The notes under the pieces are model-generated. The model did no database searches. It was not told the DNA's origin and saw only the letters and a list, made by a program, of their open reading frames with translations. From Pelolinea submarina (GTDB lineage: Bacteria; Chloroflexota; Anaerolineae; Anaerolineales; Anaerolineaceae), in assembly GCF_003966975.1 (NCBI RefSeq), contig NZ_AP018437.1, positions 2,294,001 to 2,358,000 of the forward strand: a stretch of DNA of 64,000 nucleotides, in the 5' to 3' direction. Shown in pieces: positions 15,650 through 24,410 of this stretch (the first letter of the stretch is position 1; each line of letters starts with the position of its first letter). The translations under genes were made by a program, and so were the position numbers.

Positions 15650-17613
15650 ATCTGATCCTTAAGAATGCCATCGTCCTGACCATGGACAAGGACCTGCACC
15701 AGTACACCCCCGGTGCGCTGGCGGTCAAAGGCGACTCCATCGCGGCGGTCGGTTTTGAAAAGGATATTCTGGCAGCTTATGGCGCGGAGGAGGTCAAAGA
15801 TTGCGGCGGCCAGGTACTCATGCCCGGCTTGATCAACACGCACACCCACATTCCCATGACCATGCTGCGCGGTCTGGCAGACGATCTGCGTCTGGACGTT
15901 TGGCTGTTGGGCTACATGATGCCGGTCGAGCGCGAGTTTGTCTCGCCGGAGTTTGTGGCCCTGGGCACCAAGATCGGCGTGGCCGAATCCATCCGCACCG
16001 GCATCACCTGCATGAATGACATGTACTACTTCGAAGATACCATCGCGCACACCATTGCCGATATCGGCCTGCGCGCGGTCTGTTCACAATCGGTCATGAA
16101 ATTCCCCACGCCCGACGCGCGCTCTTATGAGGAAGCTCTCGAAAAGATGCGCCATTTCGCCGAGGAATTCAAGGACCATCCCCTGATCATTCCCTCGGTC
16201 GCGCCGCACGCGCCCTACACCTGCCCGCCCGAGATCCTCAAGGCCTGTACCGAATTGGCATTGGAATACGATATTCCGCTGCATATCCACATCGCTGAAA
16301 CCAAAGAAGAAGTGGAAAACATGCGCAAGGAAAACGGCATGCCGGTGGTGCCGTACACCAAAAAACAGGGCGTATTCGAAGCCAAGACTATCGCCGCCCA
16401 CTGCGTGCATATCGACGACGGCGAAATCCGCACCCTGCAGCACGCCAAAGTGGGTGTCGCCCATAATCCTTCCTCTAACATGAAACTGGCTTCCGGCATT
16501 GCCCCGGTCAAGAGCATGCTCGACCTGGGGTTGAAGGTTGGCATCGGCACGGACGGCACTGCCTCCAACAACGACCTGGACTTCTTCGAAGAAATGCGCC
16601 TGGCCACTTTCCTGGCCAAAGGCTCCAGCGGCGACCCCACGGCCGTTCCCGCCGTGCAGACATTGGTGATGGCTACCCGCATGGGCGCGGAAGCCATGCA
16701 CGTCGATCACTTGACCGGTTCGCTGGAAGTCGGTAAACGCGCTGACTTGATCCTGTTCAATCTGGCGACCATCCACAACAGTCCGGCCTTCCGCCACGAT
16801 GAGAATGGCGTCTATTCCCAGATTGTCTATGCCGGAAAAGCCACCGACGTGACCGACATGCTGGTCAATGGCAAGTGGATCATGATCGACCATGTCATCC
16901 CCGGTATCGATGAAGAAGCACTCATCAAGGAGAGCCAGGTTGTCGCTGCGAAAATCGATAAATTCATCGTCAAACGCGAGAAATCCATCCTTTCCAAATT
17001 GATCGCCATTGGCGGCGCCAGCCAGGAAGAGTCATTTGAGGTTCAGACCAAGGTTGCCATCGAAGATCCGTCTCCTATCCTTGAAAATCTGAACAGCGGC
17101 ACCCTTAATATCATACGGTCCCGCCACTATCATGAATACGATACCTACCTGTACTTTGAGGATAAAGACGAAGGGCGTTTGCGCTTCCGCGAGGACCACT
17201 TCATTGAGAAGAACGGCTCCATTTCTCAGGTACGCTCGCGCCTGACTCTGATCGGCGCCACGCGTGAACATCATTTCCCGCAGGAAGTCATGCTTTCCCG
17301 CAGCCGCTTCATCGCCCCTGCCGACCAAAGCCTGCGCTTCTACCGTGAGTACTTCAAGCCTGTATCCGAAACAGAAGTTGAAAAGGATCGCTTGCGCTAC
17401 CTGGTGGAATATAAGGGTGAGGAATTCTTCATCAACGTAGATGAGATTAAAAAACCCGCGCTGGGTTTCTTCCTGGAAGTCAAAGCCCGCACATGGAGCG
17501 AGAAGGACGCCGAAGAGAAATCACTGCTCATTGCCGACTTGATTCAATTGCTGGGTGCAGCCCAGGGCAAGAAAATTGTCAAGGACTACATCGAAATTGT
17601 AGAAGCTCATTAG
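15637..17613 (+). CDS. mtaD: MTA/SAH deaminase-type amidohydrolase fused to a CYTH domain
   Basis: 658 residues. Residues 1 to about 440 form a metal amidohydrolase: NTHTH (H69, H71), HIHIAET, HCVHIDD and GIGTDGTASNNDLDFFEEMR (D306), the pattern of 5-methylthioadenosine/S-adenosylhomocysteine deaminases. Such enzymes stop near 430-450. Here residues about 466-655 add a CYTH-like domain (adenylate-cyclase IV/thiamine triphosphatase fold): EVQTK in place of ExExK (468-472), RLRFRED, RSRL, then FLEVKART. CYTH proteins act on triphosphates. The ATG follows AAAGGTGACAT and overlaps cinA by 13 bases. The fusion is unusual. The open frame is continuous, so it is not a simple sequencing join. Confidence 0.82.
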   Translation: MQKVDLILKNAIVLTMDKDLHQYTPGALAVKGDSIAAVGFEKDILAAYGAEEVKDCGGQVLMPGLINTHTHIPMTMLRGLADDLRLDVWLLGYMMPVEREFVSPEFVALGTKIGVAESIRTGITCMNDMYYFEDTIAHTIADIGLRAVCSQSVMKFPTPDARSYEEALEKMRHFAEEFKDHPLIIPSVAPHAPYTCPPEILKACTELALEYDIPLHIHIAETKEEVENMRKENGMPVVPYTKKQGVFEAKTIAAHCVHIDDGEIRTLQHAKVGVAHNPSSNMKLASGIAPVKSMLDLGLKVGIGTDGTASNNDLDFFEEMRLATFLAKGSSGDPTAVPAVQTLVMATRMGAEAMHVDHLTGSLEVGKRADLILFNLATIHNSPAFRHDENGVYSQIVYAGKATDVTDMLVNGKWIMIDHVIPGIDEEALIKESQVVAAKIDKFIVKREKSILSKLIAIGGASQEESFEVQTKVAIEDPSPILENLNSGTLNIIRSRHYHEYDTYLYFEDKDEGRLRFREDHFIEKNGSISQVRSRLTLIGATREHHFPQEVMLSRSRFIAPADQSLRFYREYFKPVSETEVEKDRLRYLVEYKGEEFFINVDEIKKPALGFFLEVKARTWSEKDAEEKSLLIADLIQLLGAAQGKKIVKDYIEIVEAH

Positions 17614-17617
17614 GCCC

Positions 17618-19084
17618 ATGACAGCCAGTCGAGATAATCCGCTTAAGGTTTTATTTCTGGCTTCGGAAGCCGATCCTTTTTATAAAGTCGGCGGCCTGGG
17701 TGATTACGCCGGTTCACTACCGGCCGCCCTGGCTGCCGCTGCGAATAAATCCGGGCAGTCCCTGGATATCCGTGTTGGACTGCCTTTTCATCAAGCTATC
17801 AATGTCGATCAATCCAAATTCATAAAAGTTACCGACCTTAAAGTGCCAAAGAAAAAAGGCAGCGCCAAAGGTTCGGTTTTCATGCATACGCACAACGGCC
17901 TGCCGTACTATTTCATCCGCCGCGCCGGCCGTGCCGGCGGTTTTTCCAGCGTGTACAGTGCTTCACCCCTGCAGGATGCCCGCAAGTATATCTTCTTCTC
18001 ACTGGCCTCCTTGGAATTGACCCGCCTGCTGGATTGGCAGCCGGATATCATCCACGCCAACGACTGGCACACGGCCGTATCGGTTTACTATTTACAGCAT
18101 ACTTTGTGCCAACAACCCTTTTTCAGCCGTACCCGCTCGCTGCTGGTCATCCACAACCTGCCCTTTATGGGCGCCGGTACCGGTGAAGTGCTGGATGAAT
18201 TCGGCATTCCGCCCCTGCCGCCCACCGACAGCCTGCCTTCCTGGTCGCTGCATTTCCCATTGATTTTAGGCTTGCAGTCCGCCGATCACATTACGGCCGT
18301 TTCGCCCACTTACGCAGAAGAGCTCAAAGAAGAGGAATTCGGCAACGGCCTTAAGGATTTCTTCCGCCAAAACGAATACCGCACCAGCGGGATATTAAAC
18401 GGTATTGATACACATCTGTGGAATCCCTTGCAGGACACATCCCTGACGCGCAACTTCAGCGCGGAAGATTTGGAAAGCAGAAAGGCCAACAAATCTGCTC
18501 TGTTGGAGCTGGCAGGTTTTGACCCGCAGGACAAACGCCCTCTGCTGGTAGCAGTGACGCGCCTGGACATCCAAAAAGGCACCGACCTGCTCATTGCGGC
18601 CATCCCGCAGCTCACCGATCTGGACTGGAATATGATCGTGCTGGGCACCGGCGATCCAAATTATGAAAAAACACTGCTCGGACTGCAAACCCGTTACCCT
18701 GATCGCCTGCGCGCTTTCCTTGAATTTAACGCTGCATTGTCCCACCAGCTCTATGCCGGCGGAGATATTTTCCTGATGCCCTCGCGTTACGAACCCTGCG
18801 GGCTTTCGCAAATGATTGCCATGCGCTACGGCTGCATCCCGGTTGCGCGTTCCGTGGGTGGTCTGCGCGATACTATTGACGATGTATCCGACGAAACCCG
18901 TACCGGTTACCTTTTCGAGGAAGCCAGCCCGGAAGCTTTCGGTGCTGCGCTGCGTAAAGCGCTGCAAGCTTACAACGATCAGGGCCAGTGGCGACGGTTC
19001 CAATTGCGCGCCATGGCTCAGGATTTTTCCTGGGAAAATTCAGCTGAACGATACCTGCAGCTATATCAGGAATTATTAACATAG
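17618..19084 (+). CDS. glgA: Glycogen synthase (ADP-glucose type, GT5)
   Basis: 488 residues. It extends alpha-1,4-glucan from ADP- or UDP-glucose. The N-terminal KVGGLGDYAGSLP is the sugar-nucleotide signature of starch synthases, ANDWHTAV follows, and the C-terminal PSRYEPCGLSQMIAMRYG with GGLRDTI carries the catalytic Glu pair. The gene starts 4 bases after the amidohydrolase and is followed by malQ after 37 bases, making a small glucan block. Confidence 0.94.
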   Translation: MTASRDNPLKVLFLASEADPFYKVGGLGDYAGSLPAALAAAANKSGQSLDIRVGLPFHQAINVDQSKFIKVTDLKVPKKKGSAKGSVFMHTHNGLPYYFIRRAGRAGGFSSVYSASPLQDARKYIFFSLASLELTRLLDWQPDIIHANDWHTAVSVYYLQHTLCQQPFFSRTRSLLVIHNLPFMGAGTGEVLDEFGIPPLPPTDSLPSWSLHFPLILGLQSADHITAVSPTYAEELKEEEFGNGLKDFFRQNEYRTSGILNGIDTHLWNPLQDTSLTRNFSAEDLESRKANKSALLELAGFDPQDKRPLLVAVTRLDIQKGTDLLIAAIPQLTDLDWNMIVLGTGDPNYEKTLLGLQTRYPDRLRAFLEFNAALSHQLYAGGDIFLMPSRYEPCGLSQMIAMRYGCIPVARSVGGLRDTIDDVSDETRTGYLFEEASPEAFGAALRKALQAYNDQGQWRRFQLRAMAQDFSWENSAERYLQLYQELLT

Positions 19085-19121
19085 TAAGATACAGGTAATT
19101 GAAACCGAAAGGCAGGGAGAT

Positions 19122-20657
19122 ATGAAATTTGAACGTTCCAGTGGAATTTTGATGCACATCAGCAGTCTGCCGGGAAAATATGGCATCGGCGGCTTGGGGA
19201 AAGAAGCCTATCAATGGGTTGATTTTCTCAACAAGACTGGTACCGCCCTTTGGCAGGTCCTCCCGCTGACGCCCACCGGTTACGGGGATTCTCCCTACCA
19301 GGGTCTGTCCGCATTCGCCGGCAACCCGCTTTTCATTGACCTGGACGAACTCAAACGCGAAAAGCTGATCAAAGCCAAAGATCTGGCCGACTGCCCGCGC
19401 TTTCCGGTTTCCTCGATAGCTTTCAACCGCGTGCGACGCTGGAAGCGAGTGCGCCTTGAACAGGCTTACGCCAATTACAAAGCCGATACGAAATCAGCCC
19501 TGACGCAGGAATTTGAACAATTTAAAACGGACAACGCCTTTTGGCTGGAAGACTTTTCGATGTTCATGGCACTGCGTGAGCGCTTCAATATGGTTAGTTG
19601 GAGCGACTGGCCTGATGCCTACCGCCTGCGCGATCCCCAGGCTCTGCTGAACTTCGAAGAAGAACATAACAGCGAAGTGGAAACGCAGGCTTTCTTCCAG
19701 TTCTTGTTCTTCCGCCAGTGGACTGCCCTCAAAGCCTACGCCAACCAGCTCGGCGTGCGCATCGTCGGCGACATTCCCATCTTCATGGGCTTTGACAGCG
19801 CCGACGTATGGGCCAACCCGCATCTGTTCATGCTGGATGCTGACCGCCGGCCGACTTTCGTGGCCGGTGTCCCGCCGGACTTCTTTTCCAAGACCGGACA
19901 GTTGTGGGGCAACCCTTTGTATGAATGGGAGGAACATAAAAAAGAAGGCTACCAGTGGTGGATTCAGCGCGTGGCTGCCACCCTCAAAACGGTTGATATC
20001 ATCCGCCTGGATCACTTCCGCGGGTTTGCCGGTTATTACAAAATTCCAGCCTGGTCCAAGACTGCCGAAGTGGGCGATTGGGTGGACGGGCCCGGCAAGA
20101 GCCTCTTTGACGCTATTGAAAAAGAATTGGGGGAGCTGCCTTTTATCGCCGAAGATCTGGGCGTCATTACGCCGGATGTGGTCGAATTACGAGAACGCTA
20201 TCATTTACCCGGTATGCGCCTGCTTCAATTCGCTTTCTGGGAAAATGCCGACCACGAATTCCTGCCGCATACATACCCGGCCGAATGCGTGGCTTATACC
20301 GGCACCCACGATAACGACACAACCCGATCCTGGTTCGCGCACGCCCCCAAGCACGAGCAACGCTTCTGCATGAGCTATCTGGGCTATCCGCCGGAGAGCA
20401 AGATCACCCGCGCCATGCTACGCGCTATTTGGGCGTCTGTGGCTGTTTTCGCCATTGCGCCCATGCAGGATTTTTTGGATTTAGGCGGCAACACGCGCAT
20501 GAACCTGCCGGCCACCACCGCGGGCAACTGGCGCTGGCGTATGAAACCGGACGCGATTAGAACTGAGCTGACCGCCTGGCTCAAAGAGCTCAATATCACC
20601 TACAATCGTGTCTCTGCCGGTCAGGACTGGCAAGCCGGCAAGTATTTTAAGGGGTAA
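19122..20657 (+). CDS. malQ: 4-alpha-glucanotransferase (amylomaltase)
   Basis: 511 residues, a GH77 enzyme that transfers maltooligosaccharides between glucan chains. Visible family segments are RSSGILMHISSLPG, LPLTPTGYGDSPYQG, the nucleophile region IIRLDHFRGF, the acid region FIAEDLGVITPDV and YTGTHDNDTTRSW. The start follows GGCAGGGAGAT. The 3' end overlaps the convergent transporter gene by 11 bases. With glgA it handles storage glucan. Confidence 0.95.
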   Translation: MKFERSSGILMHISSLPGKYGIGGLGKEAYQWVDFLNKTGTALWQVLPLTPTGYGDSPYQGLSAFAGNPLFIDLDELKREKLIKAKDLADCPRFPVSSIAFNRVRRWKRVRLEQAYANYKADTKSALTQEFEQFKTDNAFWLEDFSMFMALRERFNMVSWSDWPDAYRLRDPQALLNFEEEHNSEVETQAFFQFLFFRQWTALKAYANQLGVRIVGDIPIFMGFDSADVWANPHLFMLDADRRPTFVAGVPPDFFSKTGQLWGNPLYEWEEHKKEGYQWWIQRVAATLKTVDIIRLDHFRGFAGYYKIPAWSKTAEVGDWVDGPGKSLFDAIEKELGELPFIAEDLGVITPDVVELRERYHLPGMRLLQFAFWENADHEFLPHTYPAECVAYTGTHDNDTTRSWFAHAPKHEQRFCMSYLGYPPESKITRAMLRAIWASVAVFAIAPMQDFLDLGGNTRMNLPATTAGNWRWRMKPDAIRTELTAWLKELNITYNRVSAGQDWQAGKYFKG

Positions 20658-21621
20658 TTTCTACTTCCGCTTCCACTTGCCTGCGCTGCGGCTTGTTTGC
20701 CCGGAATATCCCATAGATGATGACAACCGACCCGATTATTTGCAGCAGGGTCGGTTTTTCACTTAAGAATATGTAAGCCAATAAAGCCGAACCGGGCGGT
20801 TCACCCAACAACGAAAGCGACACGTACGCCGCGGGCAGTTTGCCCAGCGCCCAATTCAGTAGCGAGTGTCCTACAATCTGCGGAATCAACGCCAGCATCA
20901 CCAGCCAAATCCAGTCGGTTCCGTGAACTTGCAGCAGCGGTTGATGGCTGGATAATGAGATGGTTAATAAAGTCAAAGCTGCTATCGTGTATACGATAAA
21001 GCTGTAGCTTTGGTTGGATAGGTGCCCCCGCACTTTGCGCCCGCACATCATATAAGCGCTGGCGCACCAGGCGCCCACCAGCGCCAGAAAATTACCTTTC
21101 AACGCCTCCTGCCCCAGCATATTCCCCTCCAGGCTGCATTGCAGCCCGCCCACACTGAAAGCGCAGGCGTTGCTGAAAGATACAATCAGGATACCCGCCA
21201 CCGCAATAATCAGCCCGATGGTGAAGGTTTTTGGCAGCCTTTCCTTCAATACCAATGGTGAGAACAGCGTGACCCACACCGGCGAAGTGGTCACCAGCAC
21301 AGTGGATGAGACTACGTTGGTGTATTCCAGTGAAGTCACCCAACTGGCAAAGTGAAATCCCAGCAGCACACCCGACAGGATCAATAGAGAATAATCGCCT
21401 TTTGTGATCAGGTGTTTTTCTTTGAGGACCTTGGGGATGGAAAAGGGCGCCAGGAATAACATCGCCAGTACCAGGCGGTTAGTGGCAATCACCAGCGAGG
21501 GCAAATTTTGCTGGGCCAGACGGATGAAGATGGCAGCTGTAGAAACAGACAGTATTGCAATGAACAATCCGAACGCAGCCGCGTTTTTATTAACGTATTG
21601 ATAGAGTTTGCTATTTTTCAT
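20647..21621 (-). CDS. EamA/DMT-family membrane permease
   Basis: 324 residues with about ten hydrophobic segments in two repeats, the EamA layout. SVSTAAIFIRLAQQNLPSLVIATNR and LGEPPGSALLAYIFLSEKPT are typical of the two halves. Substrate is not predictable (family members export amino acids and metabolites). It is transcribed away from the superoxide dismutase gene and converges on malQ. Confidence 0.85.
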   Translation of the reverse strand: MKNSKLYQYVNKNAAAFGLFIAILSVSTAAIFIRLAQQNLPSLVIATNRLVLAMLFLAPFSIPKVLKEKHLITKGDYSLLILSGVLLGFHFASWVTSLEYTNVVSSTVLVTTSPVWVTLFSPLVLKERLPKTFTIGLIIAVAGILIVSFSNACAFSVGGLQCSLEGNMLGQEALKGNFLALVGAWCASAYMMCGRKVRGHLSNQSYSFIVYTIAALTLLTISLSSHQPLLQVHGTDWIWLVMLALIPQIVGHSLLNWALGKLPAAYVSLSLLGEPPGSALLAYIFLSEKPTLLQIIGSVVIIYGIFRANKPQRRQVEAEVEITP

Positions 21622-21649
21622 TGACAGTGGTTCAGCCGACCTATAGAAT
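21621..21649 (+). promoter_or_regulatory. Superoxide dismutase promoter
   Basis: Perfect -35 TTGACA (21621-21626), 17-bp spacer and -10 TAGAAT (21644-21649). Predicted start near 21656, giving a 30-base leader that contains the CAGGAGA ribosome site. The -35 box overlaps the start codon of the divergent permease gene. Confidence 0.75.
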
Positions 21650-21686
21650 AAATTTATCGATCTAATATAAATACAGGAGAAATAAA

Positions 21687-22286
21687 ATGGCTTTCAAATT
21701 ACCTGAATTACCTTACGATTATAATGCGCTTGAACCATACATGGATGCAAAGACCATGGAAGTTCATCATGATAAACACCATGCCGGTTACACAGCCAAG
21801 CTGAACGCGGCCCTCGAGAAGTATCCCGAGTTCTATGACAAGGACATCGCCGTTATTTTGAGCGACCTCTCCAAGGTACCCGAAGACGTGCGCACGGCTG
21901 TCCGCAATAACGGCGGCGGTTACTTCCATCACAACCTGTGGTGGACGCAGTTCAAACCCAATGCCGGCGGTGCCCCCGGCGGCGCGTTGGCCAAGGCTAT
22001 CGACGCAGCTTTCGGTAGCTTCGACGCCTTCAAGGAAAAAATGAGCGCCACCTCGGTTGGATTGTTCGGCAGCGGCTGGGGCTGGTTAGCCAAGGATAAA
22101 TCTGGCAAGCTGGTGCTGGCCACCACGCCCAACCAGGATTCCCCGGTTTCATCCGGCCTGACCCCCCTGTTGGGCATCGACGTCTGGGAGCACGCGTACT
22201 ATCTCAAGTACCAGAACCGCCGTGCGGAATTCGTTGAGAATTTCTGGAACGTGGTTGACTGGAGCGAGATCGAGAAACGCTTCTAG
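21687..22286 (+). CDS. sodA: Fe/Mn superoxide dismutase
   Basis: 199 residues. It dismutates superoxide. Metal ligands are visible in MEVHHDKHHAGY (first His), GGGYFHHNLWW (second His) and DVWEHAYYLKYQNRR (Asp and His). GSGWGWL is the usual active-site loop. Fe and Mn forms cannot be separated by eye. Its presence beside oxygen-sensitive hydrogenases suggests an anaerobe that tolerates brief oxygen exposure. A strong terminator follows. Confidence 0.96.
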   Translation: MAFKLPELPYDYNALEPYMDAKTMEVHHDKHHAGYTAKLNAALEKYPEFYDKDIAVILSDLSKVPEDVRTAVRNNGGGYFHHNLWWTQFKPNAGGAPGGALAKAIDAAFGSFDAFKEKMSATSVGLFGSGWGWLAKDKSGKLVLATTPNQDSPVSSGLTPLLGIDVWEHAYYLKYQNRRAEFVENFWNVVDWSEIEKRF

Positions 22287-22310
22287 TTTCAAGACTTACT
22301 GCACAAAGCA

Positions 22311-22338
22311 AAACGCGCAGCAACCCTGCGCGTTTTTT
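22311..22338 (+). terminator. Intrinsic terminator of the superoxide dismutase gene
   Basis: AAACGCGCAG pairs with CTGCGCGTTT around CAACC, followed by a T-run; 24 bases after the stop codon. Confidence 0.9.
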
Positions 22339-22340
22339 AA

Positions 22341-22396
22341 TTAACCACAGATGAACACGGATAAAAAAAATAAAAGAATGATTCACTCAGATGGAT
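22341..22396 (-). repeat. ATCTGTG dispersed repeat, copy 3 (inverted)
   Basis: Reverse orientation: TTAACCACAGATGAACACGG, an A-rich middle, then CACTCAGATGGA. It abuts the terminator. Confidence 0.7.
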
Positions 22397-22452
22397 TATT
22401 TTCATGCACGATTGTTCTTGGCTCATGGCACGTTATAGACACTTGTCTAGTG

Positions 22453-22608
22453 TCATTCCGAGCGAATGCCCCGAAGGGGCACGAGAGAGGAATCTCGGCT
22501 TTCTGGTATTGACGCAATCTGGCCGAGATCCTCACGCCCAGCTTCGCTGGGCTCAGGATGACACTCCCCCGGGCAAGTATCATTCCGAGAGAATGAGGTT
22601 ATCGAGGA
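22453..22608. repeat. Compound GTCATTCCGAG/CTCAGGATGAC repeat element
   Basis: The element starts GTCATTCCGAGCGAATG, contains a nested hairpin GCCCCGAAGGGGC and GAATCTCGG, then the inverted half CCGAGATCC and GGGCTCAGGATGAC by 22563. A second partial unit (CATTCCGAGAGAATGAGG) follows at 22581-22600. The outer ends are imperfect inverted repeats, MITE-like. No coding sequence. Confidence 0.65.
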
Positions 22609-22693
22609 ATTACTGGAAATTAATATCTGTTGGACTGCATGGTTATGGGATTGAATCACATGAATGCCAACCGTGTCACTTCAAGTCTTATTA

Positions 22694-22752
22694 TCCATCT
22701 GTGTGCATAAATTTTGTAAAGGTTTTGTATTTATCTGTGTTCATCTGTGGAT
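22694..22752 (+). repeat. ATCTGTG dispersed repeat, copy 4
   Basis: CCATCTGTGTGCATAA, an AT-rich middle, then TTTATCTGTGTTCATCTGTGG, ending 12 bases before the stop codon of mltG. The 22287-22764 spacer (478 bases) therefore consists of a terminator and repeats, with no gene. Confidence 0.7.
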
Positions 22753-22764
22753 AATAAAAATCGC

Positions 22765-23886
22765 TCACTCGCAGGCCGCGGACAAATGTTCTTCGTAAGT
22801 CTCCGAAAAGACATGCATTGCCGAGCCATCGCAGGCCGCCCGGAAGTACAAGTATGGGCTGTCGGAGGCGTTCAGCACCGCCATCAGGGCGGTCAAACTC
22901 GGGTTGCAAATGGGCGCGGGCGGCAGCCCAGCGTGGATGTAGGTGTTATAAGGCGAGTCCACCGCTAAATCAGCTGCGCTGAGCGGGTTCTTCCACCAGC
23001 TTCCGCTGCCTTCATCATAACCCAGCGCATACTGCACAGTCGGGTCGCTCTGCAACGGCATACCGGCCGCCAGGCGGTTGAGGAACACGCCTGCAATCTG
23101 CGGCCCTTCGCTATCTACCACCATTTCCTTCTGCACCAGTGAAGCCAGGATGACGGCTTCTTTCAGTGTCAGCCCCTTGGCTGCCAGCAAGTCCTCATAC
23201 CCTTGCGGCAGTTGGTTGTAGAAATGGCCCACGAAAGCCTTGATTAAATCGACCGCATGAGCGCTGCGCAGCAGTTGATATTCGTCCGGGTAAAGATAAC
23301 CCTCCAGACTCTCATACCCTAATGCTTCATCCGATGGGTGCTGCACCGCGCTGAGAAACTCGGCTTCACTGACCTCCAAACCGGAAAATGGCAGCAGCGC
23401 CGCAATCTCTTCCGCGCGCCAGCCCGCCAGGAAACTGAAAGCTACGTCTTCCGGGTTGCTGTCCACGATGTGATTGGCAATGGTAAAACCGTTCATGGCC
23501 GGGCTGAGGCGGTAAATACCCGCCTGGATCTTCTGATCCATTCCGGCATACACCAACAAATTGATGAAGCTCTCCGCCGAACGAATCAACCCTTGATGAG
23601 CCAGGGAAGTCGCGATCTGGCTGGCGGATTGGCCATAAGGGATATTGAAGATGATTTCTTCTCCCTGTGTGTCTTTCGCCTGCAATAAATCGTCTTTATG
23701 CAATTCCAAACGCGCGGAATAGATAAAGCGCTGGATATATTCCAGCCCCGGATCGGCTCTGCCGAAGTCCTTTTCGGCTTGTCTGGGCACCAATACGCTG
23801 GCCAGATAAATCGTCCCATAAACAATCAGGAGTCCCAACAATATCCAGAAAATCAACTTTAAATGGTCGTCTTTTCGATTATTCAT
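22765..23886 (-). CDS. mltG: Endolytic murein transglycosylase MltG
   Basis: 373 residues. It cleaves nascent peptidoglycan strands at the membrane. One N-terminal transmembrane segment (about 10-32) is followed by the LysM-like region and the YceG domain with LASLVQKEMV (catalytic Glu near residue 250), GVFLNRLAAGMPLQSDPTVQYALGY and SPYNTYIHAGLPPAPICNP. It overlaps ruvX by 4 bases, the usual ruvX-mltG pairing in many bacteria. Confidence 0.95.
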   Translation of the reverse strand: MNNRKDDHLKLIFWILLGLLIVYGTIYLASVLVPRQAEKDFGRADPGLEYIQRFIYSARLELHKDDLLQAKDTQGEEIIFNIPYGQSASQIATSLAHQGLIRSAESFINLLVYAGMDQKIQAGIYRLSPAMNGFTIANHIVDSNPEDVAFSFLAGWRAEEIAALLPFSGLEVSEAEFLSAVQHPSDEALGYESLEGYLYPDEYQLLRSAHAVDLIKAFVGHFYNQLPQGYEDLLAAKGLTLKEAVILASLVQKEMVVDSEGPQIAGVFLNRLAAGMPLQSDPTVQYALGYDEGSGSWWKNPLSAADLAVDSPYNTYIHAGLPPAPICNPSLTALMAVLNASDSPYLYFRAACDGSAMHVFSETYEEHLSAACE

Positions 23887-24311
23887 GCTCTCTCATCCAG
23901 ATAGCGCTGCAGGAAAACCACCGCAGCAATGGCATCGAAATGCCCTTTACGTTTACTTTTCGGCAGCCCGATCAACAGGCGCGACTCGCGTGCGGTTTGG
24001 GTGCTGTAGGATTCATCATAAGTGCGTACTTCAATTGTATGCTGCTCTTGCATGGCTTCCACCAGGCGCTGTGCGCTGCGCCCGGCCGGGGTCAGTTGAT
24101 GGTCGTCCTCATAGGTCACACCCACCAATATCAAACTTGCGTCCTTTTCGGTTGCTATCTTCAGAATAGCCGCCGCGTCTTCTGCCCGCGAAGTGTGCGC
24201 CAGCACCATCAAAGGTGAGGCAATCGTACGGGTCGGGTCGCTGAGCGCCAACCCGATGCGTTTGGCGCCCCAATCGACTGCTAAAATTCGTGAAGTATCC
24301 GGTTCATTCAT
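23883..24311 (-). CDS. ruvX: Holliday-junction resolvase-like protein RuvX/YqgF
   Basis: 142 residues from the ATG at 24311, which gives the family start (RILAVDWGAKRIGLALSDP). RNase H-like fold; homologues take part in 16S rRNA 5' maturation or recombination. LVGVTYEDDHQLTPAGRSAQ, RTYDESYSTQTA and HFDAIAAVVFLQRYL are the other conserved stretches. A TATAAT (minus strand, 24327-24322) lies 10 bases before this ATG, predicting a 5' leader of only about 4 bases. An upstream in-frame ATG (24323) overlaps that box, so it is unlikely to be used. Confidence 0.92.
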   Translation of the reverse strand: MNEPDTSRILAVDWGAKRIGLALSDPTRTIASPLMVLAHTSRAEDAAAILKIATEKDASLILVGVTYEDDHQLTPAGRSAQRLVEAMQEQHTIEVRTYDESYSTQTARESRLLIGLPKSKRKGHFDAIAAVVFLQRYLDERA

Positions 24312-24410
24312 CGGCAATTGCATTATACATGATAGCAATGTATACATTTCTTTTACCAAATTCAAGCGGACATTTCCGCTATAATCAGGTTAGATGACTC
24401 CGAGGTGCTT

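Noticed and set aside
22404-22754. A 116-codon open frame in the repeat-rich spacer
   Set aside because: It runs through inverted and dispersed repeats and has no ribosome site or family resemblance.
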